Positions 9,296 through 18,240 of a stretch of 64,000 nt of DNA are shown piece after piece; the first letter of the stretch is position 1, and every line of letters begins with the position of its first letter. This DNA is from Bog-473 sp963770645 (GTDB lineage Bacteria; Actinomycetota; Acidimicrobiia; Acidimicrobiales; RAAP-2), in assembly GCA_963770645.1 (NCBI GenBank), contig CAVYQL010000003.1, forward strand, positions 1,798,001 through 1,862,000, written 5' to 3'. The notes beneath the pieces were generated by a model. That model made no database searches, was not told the DNA's origin, and saw only the letters and a program-made list of their open reading frames with translations. A program made the position numbers and the translations under genes.

Positions 9296-10516
9296 GTGAG
9301 CGACGAGCCCGAGAAGCCCGAAGAGGGAGAACCGGGCCCCGATGAGGGCGCGGGGGGCGGCTCGGAAGGACCCGAGTCGCCCCTGCGCGGCTGGATCGAC
9401 CCCGATGACCGGCTCTGGCGCCACCCGAGCGAGGTAGCCGGACCACCCACCGACGCGCCGCTCCTTCTCAACGCGCCGCGGGGGCGCTCGTATCGCGGCG
9501 CGGTCATGGTGCTGGTGGGGGTCCTGGCGGTGATGGCCGTCGTCGTCTGGGTCATCGTGCTGCTCTCCCCTGCGTCGCAGCATCCGCTCGTCGTCGACGG
9601 CACGGACGACACCGTGGCTGACGGATCGGTCTCGACCCTGCCCGGCCCGCAGAACACCGTACCGGCGGCCGCGCAGGCCGTGGGGCGTTCCATGGTGGAA
9701 CTGCAAGCCACGACCGCGCACGGCACGGTCTCCCTCGTCGGCGTGGCCGTCGCGGAGGGGGGCCTCGTCGCCACCACCGCCGATCTGCTGCGCGGTGTGC
9801 AGCGCATCGTCATGATCGGGCCCGACGGCAAAGCGGAGCCGGCGTCGGTGGTGGCGACGGACGCGGCGTCAGACGTCGCGCTGGTGAACGTGCCCGAGGA
9901 TCTTCCGGTTGCGCCGTTCGCCGACGACAGTGCGCTCGACAGCGGGGCACCGGACCTCACGCTCAGCTACGTGCCGGCAGGTGGACGCGAGATCGCACTG
10001 CACTGCACTCCCGGCTCGGTCACGGCGGTCGGTTCGGCCATCGCCGAGGGTCCGGCGGGCGGCATGCCCTCGATCACGTCCTCGGCGCCGGCGCCGACGA
10101 TCACGGGCGGCCAGCCGCTGCTCACGGCGTCGGGTCAGGTGTTGGGGATCCTCTACGACCCCGACCCTGCCAACACCCCTGCCGTCACCTTCCTCCCGAG
10201 CGATCTCGTCGTCGGCGTGGCCGACGACCTCCGCTCGCGCGACCGCGTCGTGCACGGGTGGCTCGGGATGTCGGGCGCCGACGCGCCGAACGGTGGTGGG
10301 GCCGAGGTGGAGTCGGTGCAGTCACACGGCCCGTCGACCAACCGGCTGGTGCCAGGCGACGTCATCGTCGCGGTTGACAACATGGCAGTGCGGACCATGG
10401 CCGACCTGCGGGCGCGTCTCTATGTGCTCCTGCCTGGCACGTCGATTGCGCTCTCGGTGCACGGTGCCTCGGGCGCCACCACCACCGTGGACGTCACCCT
10501 GAGCGCCTCCCCCTAG
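9296..10516 (+). CDS. HtrA/DegP-like membrane-anchored PDZ protein, catalytic triad lost
   Basis: The 406-residue protein has an acidic cytosolic leader and a membrane helix at about residues 62-88 (GAVMVLVGVLAVMAVVVWVI). A trypsin-like fold (residues 120-320) and a C-terminal PDZ domain (residues 325-405, GDVIVAVDNMAVRTMADL) follow. Active HtrA proteins have TNxHV, DxAV and GNSGGP. Here the His position reads VATTADLL and the Ser position reads TITGGQPLL, while the Asp motif DVALVNV is kept. It therefore looks like a protease-fold sensor or chaperone rather than a peptidase. The GTG start at 9296 lies 70 bases from the divergent mreB start, and the next gene follows 9 bases after its stop, probably as an operon. 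Confidence 0.75.
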   Translation: MSDEPEKPEEGEPGPDEGAGGGSEGPESPLRGWIDPDDRLWRHPSEVAGPPTDAPLLLNAPRGRSYRGAVMVLVGVLAVMAVVVWVIVLLSPASQHPLVVDGTDDTVADGSVSTLPGPQNTVPAAAQAVGRSMVELQATTAHGTVSLVGVAVAEGGLVATTADLLRGVQRIVMIGPDGKAEPASVVATDAASDVALVNVPEDLPVAPFADDSALDSGAPDLTLSYVPAGGREIALHCTPGSVTAVGSAIAEGPAGGMPSITSSAPAPTITGGQPLLTASGQVLGILYDPDPANTPAVTFLPSDLVVGVADDLRSRDRVVHGWLGMSGADAPNGGGAEVESVQSHGPSTNRLVPGDVIVAVDNMAVRTMADLRARLYVLLPGTSIALSVHGASGATTTVDVTLSASP

Positions 10517-10525
10517 CATGCGAAG

Positions 10526-11725
10526 GTGAGTATTTTCGGTTCGGGCGACTCCGACAACCCGATGGGAGGCCTCCTCGGAGACCTGCTCAAGGTCATCGGT
10601 TCGGGCCCGGGGGCAGGCGACAGCTGGTTCGAAGCCGCCCGCACCCTCGCGTTCGGCGTCGCCACCGACGGCGGCCAGGACGAGGCGCCCGATCCCCTCG
10701 TGCGCATCGCGTTCGAAGAGCTCGCGCGCGTGGCCGAGCTCCATGTGGCCGCGGCGACGGGGATCACGTCGAACGCCGGCGGCGTCTCCTTCGAGGCCGT
10801 CGGACCTGGGCAGTGGAGCTTTCGGGCGCTCGAGGCCTACCGTCCGGTCCTCAAGGCGATGGTGGAGGCGCAACAGCAGGGCGCCGCCGCGGTGCCTGGC
10901 TCCATGGACCTGAGCGAGCTCGACCCCGACGGCACCGACGGGCTCGGCGGCCTGCTCGGGCAGTTCGCGCTGACGCTCGGACCGGTCTTCTTGGGCATGC
11001 AATTCGGCTCCGCCGCGGGCCATCTGGCGCGCCGCGCCTTCGGGCAATACGCGCTCCCCCTTCCCTGGCCCGAGTCCTCGACCCTCCTTCTCGTGCCGGG
11101 CAACGTGGCCCGCTTCGCCGACGACTGGAGCCTCCCGCTCCAAGAGGTCCAGCTGTGGGTCTGCCTGCGCGAGCTGACCATGCACGCCGTGTTGACGCGG
11201 CCGGGCGTGCGCTCCTCGCTGACCACCCTCCTCGGTGACGCGTCGGCGCACGCCGCCGCCGCGCAGCGGTCCATCGTGGAGCGCCTGGGCGAGGGCCTCG
11301 GCGACCCGGCGGCGCTCGAAGACGCGCTCGGTGACCCCGAGGCGCTCTTGTCCGACCTGATCAGCCCCGAGCAGCGGAGCATCTCGAGCGCACTCACCGC
11401 GCAGACGACGGCGATCGGCGCCGCCGTCGACCATCTCACGTCCTCGGTCGCGCAGACGCTGACCTCGTCTCCGGCCGCGCTGGCCGAGGCGTGGTACCGC
11501 TACCGGATCGAGGAGGGCAAGGGCGAGCAGGCCTTTGCCGGTCTGTTCGGCCTCAATGTCGGCCAGGACGAGGTCGACCGCGGCCGGACCTTCGTCACCG
11601 GCGTGATCGAGCGGGCCGGCGAGGATGCACTCGCACGCCTCTGGGGCGACGAGCTCGACTTGCCCACGCCGGCCGAGGTCGACGCACCGGGTCTCTGGCT
11701 CGCCCGCATCGGCTTGCTCGACTGA
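10526..11725 (+). CDS. Zincin-like (DUF2342/TIGR03624-type) protein
   Basis: The 399-residue product resembles the actinobacterial zincin-like family of putative hydrolases. Recognisable stretches are the Gly/Asp-rich N-terminus (MGGLLGDLLKVIGSGP), SWFEAARTLAFGVATDGGQD and the central FLGMQFGSAAGHLARRAFGQ. The likely metal-binding helix follows as VCLRELTMHAVLTRPGVR. A canonical HExxH is absent: the motif reads R-E-L-T-M-H, so zinc binding or catalysis is doubtful. There is no signal peptide. The start is the GTG 9 bases after the HtrA-like gene, which suggests co-expression. An 8-base tandem repeat begins inside its stop codon. Confidence 0.7.
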   Translation: MSIFGSGDSDNPMGGLLGDLLKVIGSGPGAGDSWFEAARTLAFGVATDGGQDEAPDPLVRIAFEELARVAELHVAAATGITSNAGGVSFEAVGPGQWSFRALEAYRPVLKAMVEAQQQGAAAVPGSMDLSELDPDGTDGLGGLLGQFALTLGPVFLGMQFGSAAGHLARRAFGQYALPLPWPESSTLLLVPGNVARFADDWSLPLQEVQLWVCLRELTMHAVLTRPGVRSSLTTLLGDASAHAAAAQRSIVERLGEGLGDPAALEDALGDPEALLSDLISPEQRSISSALTAQTTAIGAAVDHLTSSVAQTLTSSPAALAEAWYRYRIEEGKGEQAFAGLFGLNVGQDEVDRGRTFVTGVIERAGEDALARLWGDELDLPTPAEVDAPGLWLARIGLLD

Positions 11726-11752
11726 TCGACTGATCGACTGATCGACTGATCG
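11721..11752. repeat. 8-bp tandem repeat (ACTGATCG x4) at a stop codon
   Basis: Four perfect copies of ACTGATCG run through the stop codon of the upstream gene (TGA at 11723-11725) into the gap between convergent genes. The first unit already contains the stop, so gain or loss of units would not lengthen the protein. It looks like a simple-sequence tract formed by slippage. Confidence 0.9.
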
Positions 11753-11755
11753 CCC

Positions 11756-12085
11756 CTAGCCGACGCAGGCCGGCGCGCGGCGCTCGAGCTCGTAACGGGC
11801 GAACGCCGTGGTGACGCGTCCCGCCAGCAGGAGCGTTTCGATCGTCCCGTCCCACATCGGCGCGATGGCGTAGACGTACTCGGCCACGGTCTCGTCGGAG
11901 CGCATCGTCGCAAGCAGGTCGACGAGGTCGGCGAAATACTCGACCTTGGCCTTCTCCGCCCACTCAGCGATGTCCGCCGGCGTGAGCGTGCGCACCAGCG
12001 CCGCTTCGTCGTCGGTCAGCGCACCGACCAGCGTCCGGACCGAACGGACGACCGGTGCGTCGTCCAGCGTCAAGGTGTCTCCCAT
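11756..12085 (-). CDS. Small hypothetical protein, 109 aa
   Basis: I do not recognise the family. The 109-residue acidic, helical protein begins MGDTLTLDDAPVVRSVRTLV and contains EYFADLVDLLATMRSDETVAEYVY. It has no signal peptide or membrane helix. The ATG at 12085 is preceded by a strong GGGGGAGG ribosome-binding site 7 bases upstream, which decides the start against a longer in-frame reading. It lies 118 bases downstream of another small minus-strand gene and converges with the zincin-like gene. Confidence 0.65.
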   Translation of the reverse strand: MGDTLTLDDAPVVRSVRTLVGALTDDEAALVRTLTPADIAEWAEKAKVEYFADLVDLLATMRSDETVAEYVYAIAPMWDGTIETLLLAGRVTTAFARYELERRAPACVG

Positions 12086-12203
12086 GATTGCCTCCCCCTC
12101 ACCGGGCCTGCCCGGTCTCGCCACGCTCAACGGCCGGTCATGCTTCCACCGAAGGGTCTCCGCCGAGTCGCCCTTGCGGTGCAATTGGGGTGCGGCGTGG
12201 CCC

Positions 12204-12497
12204 TCAGGCCTCGCCCTCCTCGCCATAGTCGAGCACCCACTCGAGGGCGAGCTGCTCGCGCTCGGCGTCGCGGACGACGCGCTCGCTGTTGCGCCGGAAC
12301 TGGGGGTCGTGCGGGGGCAGCAGCACCAGTCGGGCCAGCACCCGCTCGCGGAACTGATCGATGACGTCGGGGGGGCCGTAGTCGGACTGCACCTCCCAGT
12401 GGGGTGCGACCGGGCCGAGATAGACGACACGCACGTGCCCGATGGGCTCGACGAGCTCACCCTCTTCGACAACGGCTTCCTCGGCGTCTGGGGCCAT
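12204..12497 (-). CDS. Small acidic hypothetical protein, 97 aa
   Basis: No named family is recognised. The product begins MAPDAEEAVVEEGELVEPIG and continues with HVRVVYLGPVAPHWEVQSDY and PPHDPQFRRNSERVVRDA. It is acidic at both ends and has no membrane segment. The ATG at 12497 is preferred over a much longer reading that would run backwards through the whiB and formiminotransferase genes. It is divergent from the whiB gene, 170 bases away. Confidence 0.6.
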   Translation of the reverse strand: MAPDAEEAVVEEGELVEPIGHVRVVYLGPVAPHWEVQSDYGPPDVIDQFRERVLARLVLLPPHDPQFRRNSERVVRDAEREQLALEWVLDYGEEGEA

Positions 12498-12667
12498 GGC
12501 ATCTCCTCGGATCGGCGACCGCCGCCAGCGTAGCGCTGGCGCGCGGAATGGCATTCTCCCTGGTTGAGCCCAAATCGGGCCCTGGATTCTTACGAACTTC
12601 CTATTCGCAAAGCCTAGGAGCTGACTGGCACCTCCCGTAGAATGATGCGTGAAAAGGGAGCTCGACA

Positions 12668-12913
12668 ATGAATAGCGATTGGATGGCCCGGGGGAAGTGC
12701 AAAGAAGTTGCTCCCGACCTCTTCTTCCCCAGCGACGGGATGGGCGTGCTGGTGGCCCAGCGCATCTGCGCCGAGTGCCCCGTCGCCGAAGCCTGCCTGG
12801 AATACGCGCTCGAGAACCACATCGACCACGGGGTCTGGGGTGGTGCCTCCGAGCGTGAGCGCCGTCGCATCCTGCGCCGCCGCCGCCTCTCACACGCCGT
12901 CGTCGCCAAGTAG
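12668..12913 (+). CDS. WhiB-family iron-sulfur transcription factor
   Basis: This 81-residue protein has the full WhiB set: four cluster-binding cysteines at residues 11, 34, 37 and 43 (CKE..., CAECPVAEAC), the turn motif GVWGG near residue 56 and a basic C-terminal tail ERERRRILRRRR. WhiB proteins bind a [4Fe-4S] cluster and act with the primary sigma factor in redox, nutrient or developmental responses. The ATG has an AAGGGAG ribosome-binding site. A -10-like TAGAAT is visible at 12638-12643 with no clear -35, consistent with an activated promoter. Confidence 0.93.
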   Translation: MNSDWMARGKCKEVAPDLFFPSDGMGVLVAQRICAECPVAEACLEYALENHIDHGVWGGASERERRRILRRRRLSHAVVAK

Positions 12914-13043
12914 CGCCACCGGGCGCCCGGGCGGCGCTCCTCCGGCCCACCGCCGAGCGTCGGTCACGCGCGGGATCCGATTCGGGGTCATTGACGTGCC
13001 ACGCTGACCCCATGGGGCTCGACACGTCGAGGGTGACCCGCCC

Positions 13044-13919
13044 GTGATCGTCGAGTGCGTGGTCAACGTCAGCGAGGGCCGCGCCCTCGAGGTGATCGCC
13101 TCTCTGGCCGACGCGGCCGGGCCGACCTTGCGCGACCTGCACCGCGACCCGCACCACCACCGCTCGGTCCTCACCCTGGCCGGGGAGGCCGCCGACGTCG
13201 CCCGCGGGGCCCGCACGCTGGCCGCCGCCACCGTGGCGCGCCTCGACCTGCGCCGCCACGACGGTGCCCATCCACGCCTCGGCGTGCTCGACGTCGTGCC
13301 CTTCGTCCCCTACGCGCCGGGCGGCCCCGCGCCGAACGACCTGTCGGGTGCCGCCGCGCTGCGCGACGAATTCGCCCGCTGGCTGGCCGACGAATTGGGC
13401 GTGCCGAGCTTTCTCTACGGACCCCTTCCCGGCGGCCGGGCCCGGACCCTCCCCGAGATCCGGCGCCACGCCTTCGCCGAGGCGGATCCCGGGCGCCTCA
13501 CCCCCGATGTCGGCCCGGCCCGGGCCGACCCGCGCACCGGGGCAACCGCGGTGGGGGCGCGCCGCGTGCTCGTGGCCTACAACGTGTGGGTCTCCTCGGC
13601 CGCCGTCGCCCGGCGGGTCGCCCCGCTGGTGCGCCGGCCCGAGGTGCGGGCACTCGGGATGGCCGTCGGGCACCGGGCCCAGGTGTCGTGCAACCTGATC
13701 GACCCCGACCGCTACGGGCCCGAGCGGCTCTTTGACGCGGTGGCCGCCCTGGTGGCCGACGGCGGTGCGAACGCCGGTGCCGGGGCCCAGGTCGAGGGCG
13801 CCGAGCTGGTGGGCCTGGTCCCCGAGGTCGTCCTCGCCGCCGTGCCCCCGGCGCGCTGGGCCGAGCTGGGACTCACGGCAGATTCGACGGTTGAGTCCCG
13901 GCTGCGGCCGACCGGCTGA
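13044..13919 (+). CDS. Formiminotransferase-domain protein (FtcD N-terminal type)
   Basis: The 291-residue protein matches glutamate formiminotransferase, which moves a formimino group to tetrahydrofolate in histidine breakdown. Visible signs are the N-terminal VECVVNVSEGR, the conserved DLHRDPHHHRSVLTLAG near residue 30, the histidine-rich HDGAHPRLGVLDVVPFVP near residue 70, and the second subdomain NVWVSSAAVARRVA. The cyclodeaminase half found in the bifunctional FtcD is absent. No other histidine-utilisation gene is near, so the substrate is uncertain; a folate-linked variant is possible. The start is GTG. It lies between two whiB genes. Confidence 0.82.
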   Translation: MIVECVVNVSEGRALEVIASLADAAGPTLRDLHRDPHHHRSVLTLAGEAADVARGARTLAAATVARLDLRRHDGAHPRLGVLDVVPFVPYAPGGPAPNDLSGAAALRDEFARWLADELGVPSFLYGPLPGGRARTLPEIRRHAFAEADPGRLTPDVGPARADPRTGATAVGARRVLVAYNVWVSSAAVARRVAPLVRRPEVRALGMAVGHRAQVSCNLIDPDRYGPERLFDAVAALVADGGANAGAGAQVEGAELVGLVPEVVLAAVPPARWAELGLTADSTVESRLRPTG

Positions 13920-13949
13920 AGGGCGGACGTGTTCGTGGACCGCCCGAAC

Positions 13950-14237
13950 TCAGGAGGCGCTCGCCACCTCCCGGCGGGCGAGGGCACGGGCCCGGCGGAC
14001 GCGGCGGCGCTCCCGCTCGCTCATGCCGCCCCAAATCCCGAACTTCTCGCCGTTGGCGAGCGCGTACTCGAGGCAGTCCTCGCGCACGACGCAGCCGCGG
14101 CAGACCTCTTTCGCCTCCCTGGTGGACGCCCCTCGCTCCGGGAAGAACAGGTCGGGGTCGACGCCCATGCAGTTCGCCTGTAGCTGCCAGCTTCGTTCTT
14201 GGCGACCGTAGAGCGTGGTGATGATGTCCACTGGCAC
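13950..14237 (-). CDS. WhiB-family regulator, WhiB2/WhmD-like
   Basis: The 95-residue protein carries four cluster cysteines (C22, C45, C48 and C54; the last three in CRGCVVREDC), GIWGG and the basic tail SERERRRVRRARALARR. The stretch DPDLFFPERGASTREAKEVC closely resembles the septation-linked WhiB2/WhmD group, so a role in cell division is a reasonable inference. I chose the GTG at 14237, which has a strong AAGGGGGG ribosome-binding site 8 bases upstream, over the in-frame GTG at 14258. The gene converges with the formiminotransferase gene. Confidence 0.92.
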   Translation of the reverse strand: MPVDIITTLYGRQERSWQLQANCMGVDPDLFFPERGASTREAKEVCRGCVVREDCLEYALANGEKFGIWGGMSERERRRVRRARALARREVASAS

Positions 14238-14475
14238 TTGGTTCGCCCCCCTTCTCACACAGGTGGCATCGCTGTAGTTACAACGATGTGATCAGACATC
14301 TTTGACCAGTGCCCCGTCCGCGTGCAAGGCCCAAATCCCGATTCTGGGAACGAAACGTGTCTTGGCCCACGCCGACGGGGTGTGGATAAGTGCACATAAC
14401 CCCAGTTCACCGGGGCTTCCGGCGCGATCAGTCCGCCTGGAGGGGAAAGAAATTTCGGCCCGGTGGCGGGCGTGC

Positions 14476-16483
14476 CTAGCCGGCGGGGCGCAGGACGCGT
14501 CGGTGTTGGAGGAAGTCGACCAGGACGTAGCCGCCGAGCGCGTCGGGCGTCGTGTAGAAGGTCCGGCCGCCGTTGACCCGTGCGATCTGCTCGACGAAGG
14601 GGTAGTGCGTGCGCTGGAGGTCGAGGGCGAACGTGTTGATCACGATGCCCGCCCTCGTGCAGCGGATGACCTCGGCCATGGTGCGCCGGAGCGTCTCGGG
14701 GATGGGCGGGTAGTTGAAGGTCACCTCGCCGAAATCGTCGATGTGCGCGGTGGGCTCGCCGTCGGTCACCACGATGATCTGCTTGGTCCCGTGCTGGTGG
14801 GCGAGCAGGCGTCGCGAGAGCGCCAGTGCGTGCTGCAGATTGGTGCCGTAGACGTAGTCCCACATGGCGGTGGGGATCTCGTCGGGCCGTATCTCGCGGG
14901 CGACTTCGGAGAAGCCGATGATGCCGAGGTAGTCGCGCGGGAACTTGGACGAGATGAGCGTCTGGAGCGCCATCGCCATGCGCTTGGCGGGCACGAAGTT
15001 GTCGCGCATGGGCATCGACATGGACAGGTCCACACAGAGCACGGTGGCCGAGCGCGACAGTGCCTCGACCTCGACCACCTCGAAGTCCTCGGGCAGGAGG
15101 CGAACCGGCACGCCCGAGCCGCCCCGGCGTACCGCGTTGTGCACGGTGGTCGAGAGGTGGAGGTTGAGCGGGTCGCCGTACTCGTAGGCCTTGGTCGTCT
15201 CCTCGCGGTCGTGGCCCGAACCGGTGAGCACGGCCGAGTGGTCGCCGAGGCGATCCTTGTTGATCTGCCCGAAGAGGTCGGCCAGCGCCTTCTGGCCGAG
15301 CCGGCGCACGCCGCGGGGCGTCAGCTCTATCCGACCGCCTTGCTGCTCGATCAGCCCGGCGTCGGCCAGCGACTTGGTCAGGTTGGCCAGGCGGTCCAGT
15401 GCCCGGGCGGCATCCTCGCCCATGTGTTGCCTGACCTGGTCGAGATCGATCTCGCCGAGGGCGGCGGGGGTGGAGGCGGACTGGAGCACCTCCTCCATGC
15501 GGTCGAGCTGGCCCAGCTGCGAGGCGAGGTCGGTGGCGCGGCTGAGGCTCATCGGCCCCTCGCCGTTGAAGTCGTAGCTCTGCTGCCAGCCCGCGTCGGG
15601 AAACGCGCGCTGGAGGTTTTCGGCCAGGCGCTCCACCTGCCAGCGCAGGTCCATGTCCTCGAGGACCGCCTCCATGAGCTGGCTCAGCTGGGCCCGCTGT
15701 TCGGGTGAGAGTGAGTTCCATACGGCCTGCGCCGCGGCCATGCGCTGGGCCAGCTGCTCGAGCAGCTCGTCGAGGTTCTGCGGGTTGCCCGGGAACATGT
15801 CGCCGAACTCGGCCATGAACTCCTCGAAGCTCGGGTCGAGCTCGTCGCCCCGCTGGCGCTGCTCGAGCATACGGTTGAGCGCGTCGTAGGCCTCGCGCAT
15901 GCGTTGCATCTGCTCGGGGTTCATGTTGGAGAGCGCATCGGAGGCACCCTCGAAGAAGGTGTCGGCCATCTCGCGGCGCAGCTCCTCCACCAGCTCCTCG
16001 AACCTCTCGCGCGCCTCGGAGGACACGAAGTCGTAGTGCTGCAGCGAGCTGATGCGCCCGGCCGGGTCGTCGGGCTGGAGATCGAGGGCCATGCGCCGCT
16101 CGGTGGCAACGTCGTCGGTCACCTCGCGTCGGCGCTCGTCGCCCGACGCGCCGGCGTCCTCGACCAGGTCGTCGATGGCGGCGCGCTCGTCTTGTTCGAT
16201 CTCGTCGAGTTGGCGTGTCAACTCGGCCATGCGGCCGTCGGGGTCGCCCTCGGCCAACATCTCCTGGCGGCGGCGGCGCAGCTGGTCCAGCAGGTCGCGG
16301 CAGGCCGGCAACGTCGTCGCCGTCGGCGGTGCGAAAACCGCTGCGCAGCAAGCGGCGGAGCGCGTCGTCGAGGTCACCGCCCGCCAGGAGGTCGTCGGTG
16401 AGGCCGGCCAGGAGGTCGTCGGGGTCGAGGTCGGCGAACTCCTGGGTGCCGTCCCACTCGGAGTAGTCGTACGTGACGCTCAT
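14476..16483 (-). pseudogene. VWA-domain protein of a MoxR-VWA pair, interrupted by +1 frameshift
   Basis: The N-terminal 60 residues (from MSVTYDYSEWDGTQEFADLD) are in one frame and the remaining about 600 in another; joined they give a normal 668-residue protein. The change falls near 16302-16310, where one extra C in CTGCCGCGAC would restore DDVAGL-RDLLDQLRRRRQEML. The C-terminal domain is a von Willebrand factor A fold: the MIDAS motif DLSMSMP (DxSxS) lies near residue 490, with VTDGEPTAHIDD later. The middle is a long acidic helical region. Such proteins work with MoxR-type ATPases in metal insertion or complex maturation. The partner ATPase is immediately upstream (18 bases). Confidence 0.8.
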
Positions 16484-16501
16484 CGCCCCGGTGCCCGGAC
16501 C

Positions 16502-17974
16502 CTACTTGCGCCCGCGGTACAGGGCCCGGGGGCCCGACGCGTCCTTGTTCAGCCGCTTGGTCAGGTGCAGGCCCTCGAGAAGGAACTCCATGGCGCTGGC
16601 CATGAGGGCCGGGGACTCGGCGGCCTCGGGCCCGGCCAGCTTGCGGGTGGGGGGCTCGAGCTCGGGGATGTCGGCCAGCACGGCGAGATAGGTCGCGCTC
16701 GGCAGGTCGTCGCCCACGTGCACCACGACCTGGTCGTGGAAGGCGGCCACGATCGACTGGGGGTCGTCGAGGGTGACGCGGCGCCGGAAGACGCTCAGCG
16801 TGGCGGCCGCCACCAGCTGGGCCACCACCTCCTCCTCGTGGCCCTCCTCCATGGCCTCGACCTCGATCTTGCCCTGGGTCGAGGGCACCAGCGAAGCCAG
16901 GTCGCTGATGCGGGGGACGGCCACCGGCTCGCCGGTGCGCAGGGCCCGGCGCACCGAGGAGGCGACCAGGGTCTCGTAGTTGGCGATGGACAGGCGGACC
17001 GAGACGCCGCTGCGCTGGTTGAGGTGCGTGCTGCGCCGCGCCAGCTGGCTGGCCTCGGCGATGACCTCCTTCATGTAGGCGGGCACCGAGACGGGTACGC
17101 CGGCCGTCGGCAGGTCCGCCTCGGCCTCCATGATGCGGACCTCGGTCATCGTCTCGTACGGGTAGTGGGTGCGGATCTGCGCGCCGAAGCGGTCCTTGAG
17201 CGGCGTGATGATGCGGCCGCGGTTGGTGTAGTCCTCGGGGTTCGCCGTCGCCACCAACATGATGTCGAGCGGGAGGCGGATGCGGTGGCCTCGGATCTGC
17301 ACGTCGCGCTCTTCGAGGATGTTGAGCAGCCCGACTTGGATGCGCTCGGAGAGGTCGGGCAGCTCGTTGATGGCGAAGATGCCCCGGTTGACCCGCGGGA
17401 TGAGGCCGTAGTGCAGGGCCAGCTCGTCGCTGAGGTAGCGCCCCTCGGCGATCTTGATCGGGTCGACCTCGCCGATGAGGTCCGCGATGGACGTGTCGGG
17501 GGTCGCGAGCTTCTCGCCGTAGCGCTGCGAGCGGTGCACCCAGTCGATGGGTGTGGCGTCGCCCAGCTCGTCGACGCGGTCGAGCGCGTAGCGCGAGACG
17601 GGGTTGTAGGGGTCGTCGTTGATCTCGGAGCCGGCGACGATCGGCATCCACTCGTCGAGCAGGCCGACCATGGAGCGGATGACGCGGGTCTTGGCCTGAC
17701 CCCGCTCGCCCAGGAGGATCATGTCGTGCCCGGCCAAGATGGCGTTCTCCAGCTGGGGCACGACCGTCTCTTCGAAGCCGAGCACCCCGGGCACGAGCGA
17801 TGCGCCCGCGGCGATCGCCTTCGCGGTGTTGCGCCGCATCTCCTCGGCGACCGAGACGGACTCCCAGCCCGACACGCGCAGGTCGACCAGCGCACGGGGG
17901 AGGTCGGCCGGCGGCTTCAGCCCGCCCGGGCGCGGGGTCGCGGAAGGATCGAAGTGTGGAGAGGGGCCGTCCAT
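16502..17974 (-). CDS. MoxR/ChlI-type AAA+ ATPase
   Basis: The 490-residue ATPase resembles magnesium-chelatase subunit I and MoxR proteins. The Walker A region reads ILLGERGQAKTRVIRSM, a variant P-loop, near residue 85. Walker B reads RGIFAINELPDL near residue 195, with the sensor MLVATANPEDYTNRG near residue 235 and arginine-finger region DRFGAQIRTHYP. There is no membrane segment. The VWA protein follows 18 bases downstream, so this is a MoxR-VWA chaperone pair, probably loading metal or assembling an unidentified enzyme. The exact target cannot be told from the neighbourhood. Confidence 0.88.
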   Translation of the reverse strand: MDGPSPHFDPSATPRPGGLKPPADLPRALVDLRVSGWESVSVAEEMRRNTAKAIAAGASLVPGVLGFEETVVPQLENAILAGHDMILLGERGQAKTRVIRSMVGLLDEWMPIVAGSEINDDPYNPVSRYALDRVDELGDATPIDWVHRSQRYGEKLATPDTSIADLIGEVDPIKIAEGRYLSDELALHYGLIPRVNRGIFAINELPDLSERIQVGLLNILEERDVQIRGHRIRLPLDIMLVATANPEDYTNRGRIITPLKDRFGAQIRTHYPYETMTEVRIMEAEADLPTAGVPVSVPAYMKEVIAEASQLARRSTHLNQRSGVSVRLSIANYETLVASSVRRALRTGEPVAVPRISDLASLVPSTQGKIEVEAMEEGHEEEVVAQLVAAATLSVFRRRVTLDDPQSIVAAFHDQVVVHVGDDLPSATYLAVLADIPELEPPTRKLAGPEAAESPALMASAMEFLLEGLHLTKRLNKDASGPRALYRGRK

Positions 17975-18203
17975 GAGCCGAGCCTAAACCCACGAACCTG
18001 CGTGCGGTGCGGCGTCGGATGACCGCCACCCGGCCCGACGGCCCGGTGTGGTCGGGGCACTCGCGCTGCCCTGGGGCACCGGCGCGCCGGCCGGCCCCTG
18101 ATGGAACCCCCAGGTCGGACGGATGGAATTTCCAATTGAGGCCTCATGGGACTCCCGGTTGGCGGCTCGACGACCCTGCTTCTCCCAAGCGAGTGCACGG
18201 ACT

Positions 18204-18223
18204 CGAGGCCCCTATGGGCCTCG
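18204..18223 (-). terminator. Hairpin after the LysR-family gene
   Basis: CGAGGCCC-CTAT-GGGCCTCG forms a perfect 8-base-pair stem with a 4-base loop, 17 bases past the stop of the minus-strand LysR gene. No U-tract follows. The surrounding stretch 17975-18240 has no gene that I can support. Confidence 0.5.
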
Positions 18224-18240
18224 TCACCAACCTCGTCACC

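Noticed and set aside
12498..13673. Long minus-strand open frame running through whiB and the formiminotransferase gene
   Set aside because: Only the last 97 codons (12497-12204) look protein-like; the rest is antisense to well-supported genes.
18140..18224. Possible second tRNA or small RNA with a GC-rich hairpin
   Set aside because: No anticodon or T-arm can be folded; only the 8-base stem is convincing, and it is listed as a terminator.
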